A DNA stretch of 9,695 nt from Bdellovibrionales bacterium (GTDB taxonomy: Bacteria; Bdellovibrionota; Bdellovibrionia; Bdellovibrionales; UBA1609), in contig JAGRAK010000052.1 in the NCBI GenBank assembly GCA_020434645.1, forward strand, positions 1 through 9,695, written 5' to 3'. Below, one piece after another: positions 5,569 to 9,695 of the stretch. The translations under genes and the position numbers were made by a program. Each line of letters starts with the position of its first letter. The stretch's first letter is position 1. The notes beneath the pieces are model-generated. The model did not search any database. It saw only the letters and a list, made by a program, of their open reading frames with translations, and had not been told where the DNA came from.

Positions 5569-7020
5569 AATTTTTGCTTCACTTGTTACGTCCGCTTTTT
5601 TCACTTCAGGCTTGTTTTCTTCAAAACCCTTCATAACCTTCCATGCGCGCAAATAATTATAAGCTTGTAGAACCTGAAAATCCTCTTTTAGCAATTTCAC
5701 TTTTGGCGAACTCTTTTCTTGCTCGTTTCCGCTTCCGTTACCACCCCACCACATTTGCATAAACCCTGACTTGGTGTTCGACTTGTTTTGCTGCTTTGAG
5801 GCTACACTATCAGCATCACTATCATCCATTTCAGTGGACTCTGCCTCAAGATGTCCTGAGATGTCTTTTTCTCTTCTGATTTGATCATTCTTTAATGCTT
5901 TTTCTATTACGTCTGTATTTAAATTATCAACAACTACATCTGGCGCAATCCCCTCGGCCTGAATAGATCTGCCACTCGGCGTGTAGTAGCGCGCAACCGT
6001 GAGCTTCAACCCTGATCCGTCGCCCAATTTAACAACAGATTGTACAGAGCCTTTCCCAAAACTTCTCTGCCCCATAATAAGAGCGCGCTTATTGTCTTGC
6101 AAAGCACCAGCCAAAATCTCACTGGCGCTTGCTGAATATTCATCCATTAACACTACTAACGGAAACTTTTCTAGCGTATTTTCTGACTTAGCATACATCG
6201 TCTGCTTTTCTTTCTTATTACGATCCATTGTGCTCACGATGATTCCCTTATCGAGAAAAAAATCGCTCATCGCTACAGCCTGATCTAACAAACCGCCGGG
6301 GTTACGACGCAAATCAAGCACTAAGCCTTTAACCGACTTATGCTTTTTGATATGCTCATTGATTTTTTTACTAAAATCTTTTGACGAATTCTCAATAAAA
6401 CTTGTGAGCCGCACATAGGCATATCCATCTTCTAAATCTGTGTACTTAACCGAATGAATTTTGACGGTACCCCTTACAACCGTAAAGTCTTTTGGCTTTT
6501 CAAATCCATCTCTATATATCCCCAATATAACTTTTGAGCCGTTTGATCCACGCATTTTCTGCGCGGCCTCAACCAAGCTCCACCCCTTTGTTGATTCCCC
6601 GTTTATTGAAACTATTCGGTCACCAGATTTGATCCCGGCGACAAATGCCGGTGCATCATCAATCGGAGAAATGACAGTTAGAACACCTTTTTGAACGGTA
6701 ATTTCAACTCCCAACCCACCAAACTCACCACTAGTTTCAGATTCAAACTCTTTGAAAATTTCGGGTGGCAAAAAATTTGTGTGAGGATCTAATTCCTTCA
6801 ACATGCCCTTGATTGCCCCATATATGAGCTTTTTAGTATCTGTCTCTTCAACATAATACTGCTGAACCAAATTCAGCACCTTAGTAAATAACTGCAACTC
6901 TGTGTATCGTTCTTTAGCAAATGCACGACCGCCCGACGATAAACTCATCGCACCCAAGACCAATACAAACCCCGCACTTATGACAATAATTTTAGTCCAG
7001 GACGCATTTTTATTTTTCAT
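5560..7020 (-). CDS. ctpA: Carboxyl-terminal processing protease, PDZ + peptidase S41
   Basis: A 486-residue periplasmic serine protease. Residues 9-28 form an N-terminal signal/anchor. A helical region (about 38-90, with LDPHTNFLPPE) precedes a PDZ domain (about 98-185, GGLGVEI…SPIDDAPAFVAGIKSGDRIVSING). The S41 core (about 198-365) has LVLDLRRNPGGLL. The Ser-Lys catalytic dyad is visible as Ser298 in YSASASEI and Lys323 in RSFGKGSVQ, spaced 25 residues as in Prc/CtpA enzymes. A low-complexity, acidic then Asn/Gly/Ser-rich insert (about 392-438) separates the core from a conserved-looking C-terminal helix (DFQVLQAYNYLRAWKVM). CtpA enzymes trim or degrade periplasmic substrates including peptidoglycan hydrolases. 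The ATG at 7020 follows AGGAGA (7027-7032). It lies 13 nt after the envC-like gene, so it is the last gene of the division operon and may control turnover of the septal hydrolase machinery. Confidence 0.95.
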   Translation of the reverse strand: MKNKNASWTKIIVISAGFVLVLGAMSLSSGGRAFAKERYTELQLFTKVLNLVQQYYVEETDTKKLIYGAIKGMLKELDPHTNFLPPEIFKEFESETSGEFGGLGVEITVQKGVLTVISPIDDAPAFVAGIKSGDRIVSINGESTKGWSLVEAAQKMRGSNGSKVILGIYRDGFEKPKDFTVVRGTVKIHSVKYTDLEDGYAYVRLTSFIENSSKDFSKKINEHIKKHKSVKGLVLDLRRNPGGLLDQAVAMSDFFLDKGIIVSTMDRNKKEKQTMYAKSENTLEKFPLVVLMDEYSASASEILAGALQDNKRALIMGQRSFGKGSVQSVVKLGDGSGLKLTVARYYTPSGRSIQAEGIAPDVVVDNLNTDVIEKALKNDQIRREKDISGHLEAESTEMDDSDADSVASKQQNKSNTKSGFMQMWWGGNGSGNEQEKSSPKVKLLKEDFQVLQAYNYLRAWKVMKGFEENKPEVKKADVTSEAKIKK

Positions 7021-7033
7021 TTCCGCTCTCCTA

Positions 7034-8110
7034 TTAAATTTCTTTCAACCATCGTTTTGGATCTATCGCATCAGAAAAATGTCTTATTTCAAAATAAAAC
7101 TCTTCAGCTGTATTCCCAATTAATTCACTGCTGGCAATTCTCTGCCCCTCAGTCACTTTTGTCCCGTGTATATGAGAGTAAACTGAGTAATAATGGTCGC
7201 CGTGATCTATTACAACGGTACTGCCATATCCATCTACCTCACCCACAAATGAAACTCTGCCACTGTAAATACTTTGAATCGACGAACCCACCGGGGTTAC
7301 GTAGCGATTGCCTTTATGACTCAACCTATACCGAAATTCGGGGTGCTCAGTCATGCCGAACTCTTGAACGGCACTGCCCACAACAGGGGGCTTTAGCTTT
7401 CCCCTTTGTTCATAGAACGAAAGGTCAAATAACCCCTCCGCCCCCTCTTGCTTTGCTAATTTTCGCAGTTTTGTAAGTCGCGTAAGAGAATCAGCTCTTG
7501 CCAAGTTCAATCTCTCTAGAATTGCAGATTTTGATTCTTGATCTAATGCCAAGCGTTTTTCTTGAGTTTGAAATTTATCTTTAAGCGTCAATAAGCGGCG
7601 CACTTCTGCGTTCAGAGTGTCTTTTTTTATCTTCAAGGTTTTTAAATTTGTTTCAAAAGATTTAATTCTTTTGTAGTCATGATCACTAATTAATTTTAAA
7701 TACTTTAAGCTTTGATCGAGATCTTGCGCACTCGCTGACGAAAATATTACACGCACAACTGCGTCGTCTCCCAACATATAGATGGCTCTAAGTCTATCTG
7801 ATAGTAGCGCACGTTGTTCTGTGATTTTTTCTTCAAGCTGTGCGGCGTCTTTTGCCAAGGATTGCACGTTTCCCTCTGCGGAGATAACTTTATTATTTAA
7901 AATGTCACGATGTCGACTTATACTTTTCATCCTTGTATTTATTTGATAGAGCGTGCTCATCACAGCTCGACTCTGCTGATCTACGGTCACAACTTTTTCT
8001 TTTTCTTGTAAGTAATTTGATATGGCAACCTGATCTGCAGGCTCTTCAGCTACACTCGCATGATTCGCGAAGAGCAAACTAAATACTGCTAATAGTAATT
8101 TATTTTTCAT
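7034..8110 (-). CDS. envC: EnvC-like coiled-coil/LytM amidase activator, catalytically degenerate
   Basis: A 358-residue exported protein. The signal peptide spans about 1-21 (cleavage probably near SVA|EE). Two long heptad-rich coiled-coil segments (about 28-110 and 138-222) flank a short region containing AIYMLGDDAVVRVIF. The C-terminal LytM/M23 fold (about 258-355) is clear from YGSTVVIDHGDHYYSVYSHIHG and FYFEIRH…DPKRWL. Zinc ligands are lost: the H-x-x-x-D site reads H265KGNR with Arg269, and the H-x-H site reads E337FY, with only the YSH histidine (313) left. This matches EnvC, which does not cut peptidoglycan itself but is engaged by FtsX and activates septal amidases in the periplasm. 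The ATG at 8110 overlaps the ftsX end by 11 nt with a poor ribosome site, so translation is probably coupled. Context (ftsE-ftsX upstream, ctpA downstream) strongly supports the assignment. The symbol is by family and position, not by high identity. Confidence 0.88.
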   Translation of the reverse strand: MKNKLLLAVFSLLFANHASVAEEPADQVAISNYLQEKEKVVTVDQQSRAVMSTLYQINTRMKSISRHRDILNNKVISAEGNVQSLAKDAAQLEEKITEQRALLSDRLRAIYMLGDDAVVRVIFSSASAQDLDQSLKYLKLISDHDYKRIKSFETNLKTLKIKKDTLNAEVRRLLTLKDKFQTQEKRLALDQESKSAILERLNLARADSLTRLTKLRKLAKQEGAEGLFDLSFYEQRGKLKPPVVGSAVQEFGMTEHPEFRYRLSHKGNRYVTPVGSSIQSIYSGRVSFVGEVDGYGSTVVIDHGDHYYSVYSHIHGTKVTEGQRIASSELIGNTAEEFYFEIRHFSDAIDPKRWLKEI

Positions 8111-9041
8111 AATGACTATTCGCCTCAGCTGCAGCCCAACCAGATGAAATTTGGCGTCCCCAAATTAATGAGCCCATCCCGCCTATTGCTGCACCAATAA
8201 ATATAATAAGTGCGCATCTAGCAATGCTTAAATATTCGAACTTAGCGGTGAGATTCCAAAACGACAGGTCTGTAGCTATCAGATTCGCCTGCCATGCGAA
8301 AACAAAATATGTCATGAGTAATGATATGCCGGCCGCCATTGTTGCTGTTACCATTCCCTCGAATATAAACGGCCAAATAATCATACCCCGAGTAGCTCCA
8401 CAAAGCTCCATAACTTCAACTTCTTCTCGCCGTTGCAAAATTGAATTTCTGATAGAATTACCAATTACAAATAATGTCCCACTCATGAGCACGATAATAA
8501 AAACTATACTTGCTGTTGAAAAAACTTTTAAAACAGAGGCGTAGTTCTCAACCCAGCCCTGGCCATACGAAACCTCGTCGACACCTGATAATACTTTTAT
8601 TTCTTTTACTAGATCATATAGTTTGTCAAATTTTGAACTTGAGCTTAGTCCGCCATTAACTACCATTTCAAAACTAGCCGGAATGGGGTTGTCAAAATCT
8701 AGGTCAGAAAGCAACCCAGGCAGATATTGACCCACTCTTTTTTTAAACTTTTCAGCAGCTTCTTTTTTTGTCAAAAGATGAACTTTTTCAAACATCTTAT
8801 TACTACTGAGGTATTTGTGAATTTTATTTTTCTCTGAATCTTGAATTGCATCTTGCAGATAGACAGTGACCTTGACCTCTTGACCCCAGTGAGTCAGCAT
8901 TCTTTCCATATTCTGGTGGACAAGTGCTGAAATTGACACGACTGTAAAACTGCCGATAAGCACGCTCAGTGTAGCGAATTGCATCGCCGCCTGATGTCTC
9001 CAGCTCTTTTTAAAATTATTCCATGCTCCAATAGAACTCAT
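8100..9041 (-). CDS. ftsX: Cell division protein FtsX, ABC-type membrane subunit
   Basis: A 313-residue inner-membrane protein with the FtsX layout: cytoplasmic N-tail, TM1 about 20-42, a large periplasmic domain (about 43-172), then TM2 (174-196), TM3 (222-248) and TM4 (272-295). The periplasmic domain contains the family-like stretch VKVTVYLQDAI, a KKEAAEKFKKRVG helix and NPIPASFEMVV. The cytoplasmic loop after TM2, NSIRNSILQRREEVEVMELCGATRGMI, is the typical coupling region that contacts FtsE. FtsX passes FtsE ATPase movement through the membrane to EnvC-type activators at the septum. The ATG at 9041 overlaps the ftsE stop by 4 nt (ATGA). Composition is AT-rich like the rest of the window, so this gene belongs to the same genome as everything to its left. 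Confidence 0.95.
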   Translation of the reverse strand: MSSIGAWNNFKKSWRHQAAMQFATLSVLIGSFTVVSISALVHQNMERMLTHWGQEVKVTVYLQDAIQDSEKNKIHKYLSSNKMFEKVHLLTKKEAAEKFKKRVGQYLPGLLSDLDFDNPIPASFEMVVNGGLSSSSKFDKLYDLVKEIKVLSGVDEVSYGQGWVENYASVLKVFSTASIVFIIVLMSGTLFVIGNSIRNSILQRREEVEVMELCGATRGMIIWPFIFEGMVTATMAAGISLLMTYFVFAWQANLIATDLSFWNLTAKFEYLSIARCALIIFIGAAIGGMGSLIWGRQISSGWAAAEANSHYEK

Positions 9042-9695
9042 AATGAACTCACGATCTGACCATCTGCTATCTGGACAGTTCGCTTGTTTTTTGATCTGAC
9101 CATTTCGTGATCGTGTGTTGCTACAAAAACAGTTGTGCCTTGTGCATTTATCTTTTCAAGTAATTTAATAATTTCTTTTGCAAGATGTGGGTCAAGGTTT
9201 CCTGTTGGTTCATCGGCCAGCAACAGCTTGGGTTGGTGCAGCAGCGCTCGAGCCAGAGCGGTTCGCTGTCGTTCCCCGGTGCTCAGTTCTCCCGGGCGAT
9301 GATGCTTGCGGTTTGACAAACCGAAGCGTTCGATCAGTCCTTCCGCACGCTGATGGACATCCCCTTTCCACCAGGCCAGAACCGGCGAAAGGATGTTCTC
9401 GCGTACGGAGAGATACGGGACCAGGTGAAACTGCTGAAACACGAATCCGACGTGCTGTCCGCGAAAGCGAGAGCGGGCCTCGGCCGGCAGCGTGTACGGT
9501 TCAACCCCGGCCACGGTGACGGCCCCGGTATCGGGACGGAGCAGCCCGCCGGCGATCTTGAGCAGCGTCGTCTTTCCGCAGCCGCTCGGCCCCACGATGC
9601 TCACAAACTCTCCGGCGTCAATCTGCAAAGAGAGGTCGTCCAGCGCGCGAACTGACCGCGTCCCCTGCGAGTAGACCTTGGTAACGTGACTCAAC
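9038..9695 (-). CDS. ftsE: FtsE ABC ATPase, partial and probably chimeric (LolD/MacB-like N-part fused to FtsE C-part)
   Basis: The frame is open to the right edge; the true start lies outside, and the codon at 9694 is a TTG inside the usual 'LSHVTKVY' opening. Counting from it: Walker A GPSGCGKTT (35-43), Q-loop FVFQQFHLVPY (85-94), signature LSTGERQ (137-143), Walker B LLLADEP (157-163), H-switch His194. The C-terminal ~55 residues (LDPHLAKEI…GTTVFVATHDHEMV) are FtsE-like and AT-rich, and the stop overlaps ftsX. The preceding ~165 residues are encoded by about 68-72% GC DNA. Their Q-loop and LSTGERQ signature look like LolD/MacB-type exporters, perhaps planctomycete-like, rather than FtsE, which usually has FQDFRLL and LSGGEQQ. 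The reading frame is intact, so the fusion could be translated, but an assembly chimera is more likely. The FtsE symbol applies safely only to the part left of about 9200. Confidence 0.75.
   Translation of the reverse strand, partial: LSHVTKVYSQGTRSVRALDDLSLQIDAGEFVSIVGPSGCGKTTLLKIAGGLLRPDTGAVTVAGVEPYTLPAEARSRFRGQHVGFVFQQFHLVPYLSVRENILSPVLAWWKGDVHQRAEGLIERFGLSNRKHHRPGELSTGERQRTALARALLHQPKLLLADEPTGNLDPHLAKEIIKLLEKINAQGTTVFVATHDHEMVRSKNKRTVQIADGQIVSSL
9195..9225. other. Composition breakpoint / probable contig chimera junction in the Walker B region
   Basis: The 60-base line at 9121 has 27% GC; the lines at 9241 and 9541 have 68% and 72%. Codon choice flips within the Walker B motif: on the minus strand, HQPKLLLA uses mostly GC-ending codons (ccc, aag, ctg, gcc), whereas DEPTGNLDPHLAKEII uses gat, gaa, cca, aca, gga, ctt, aaa, att. 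This block is the most conserved in ABC ATPases, so unrelated ABC genes can share near-identical k-mers here. The exact joint cannot be set more finely by eye. Confidence 0.75.

Noticed and set aside
7057..7476. 139-residue plus-strand open frame
   Set aside because: It is antisense to the envC-like LytM region, has no convincing ribosome site or domain, and its composition reflects the opposite strand.
7034..8110. Active M23 metallopeptidase
   Set aside because: The zinc-binding H-x-x-x-D and H-x-H positions are substituted, so hydrolytic activity is not expected.
9178..9674. Overlapping plus-strand open frames in the GC-rich end
   Set aside because: High GC lengthens spurious frames. They are antisense to a clear ABC ATPase, and their Arg/Pro-rich translations show no domain.
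9692..9694. TTG as the real start of the ftsE-like gene
   Set aside because: It falls in the conserved opening strand of ABC ATPases, where a Leu is expected, and lies at the window edge, so the gene almost certainly continues to the right.

Overview
The window looks like a chromosomal stretch of a low-GC Gram-negative bacterium, most plausibly of the Bdellovibrionota or a related former deltaproteobacterial group. This assignment is an inference. It rests on the FtsEX–EnvC–CtpA cluster, the pairing of trigger factor with two ArsA/Get3-like ATPases, signal-peptide-bearing small proteins, and sampled 60-base lines of about 27-45% GC. No RNA gene, CRISPR array, insertion sequence or prophage is visible, and coding density is very high.

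Left block (1-3091, minus strand): a tightly overlapping operon read right to left. It encodes a Get3/ArsA-like ATPase (2225-3091), a second Get3/ArsA-like ATPase (1116-2228), a TPR protein with an N-terminal export signal (59-1183), and the first 20 codons of a probable membrane protein that runs off the left edge. Every junction overlaps (4, 68 and 4 nt), so the genes are probably translationally coupled. The two ATPases have complementary active-site losses, which suggests an obligate heterodimer like mycobacterial BagA/BagB rather than an arsenite pump.

Centre (3092-5557): tig (trigger factor, plus strand) is transcribed divergently from the ATPase operon. A 65-bp spacer holds a good promoter candidate whose -10 box lies inside a perfect inverted repeat. 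Next come a convergent gene for a small secreted six-cysteine protein of unknown function (4485-5030, minus) and, divergent from it, a small two-TM HAMP-only membrane protein (5117-5557, plus).

Right block (5560-9695, minus strand): a cell-division/envelope operon read right to left as ftsE–ftsX–envC-like–ctpA. FtsEX is the ATP-driven divisome complex. The EnvC-like coiled-coil/LytM protein has lost its zinc ligands, so it should activate amidases rather than cut peptidoglycan. CtpA is a PDZ/S41 periplasmic protease.

The most important anomaly is at the right end. The ftsE-like frame is chimeric. Its last ~55 codons are AT-rich and FtsE-like. The ~165 codons before them are about 68-72% GC in sampled lines and resemble a LolD/MacB-type ABC ATPase of a GC-rich organism. 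The switch falls exactly in the universally conserved Walker B block near 9195-9225. A metagenomic assembly chimera is the simplest explanation, with recombination or gene conversion as the alternative. Bases from about 9215 to the right edge should therefore not be trusted as belonging to the same genome.
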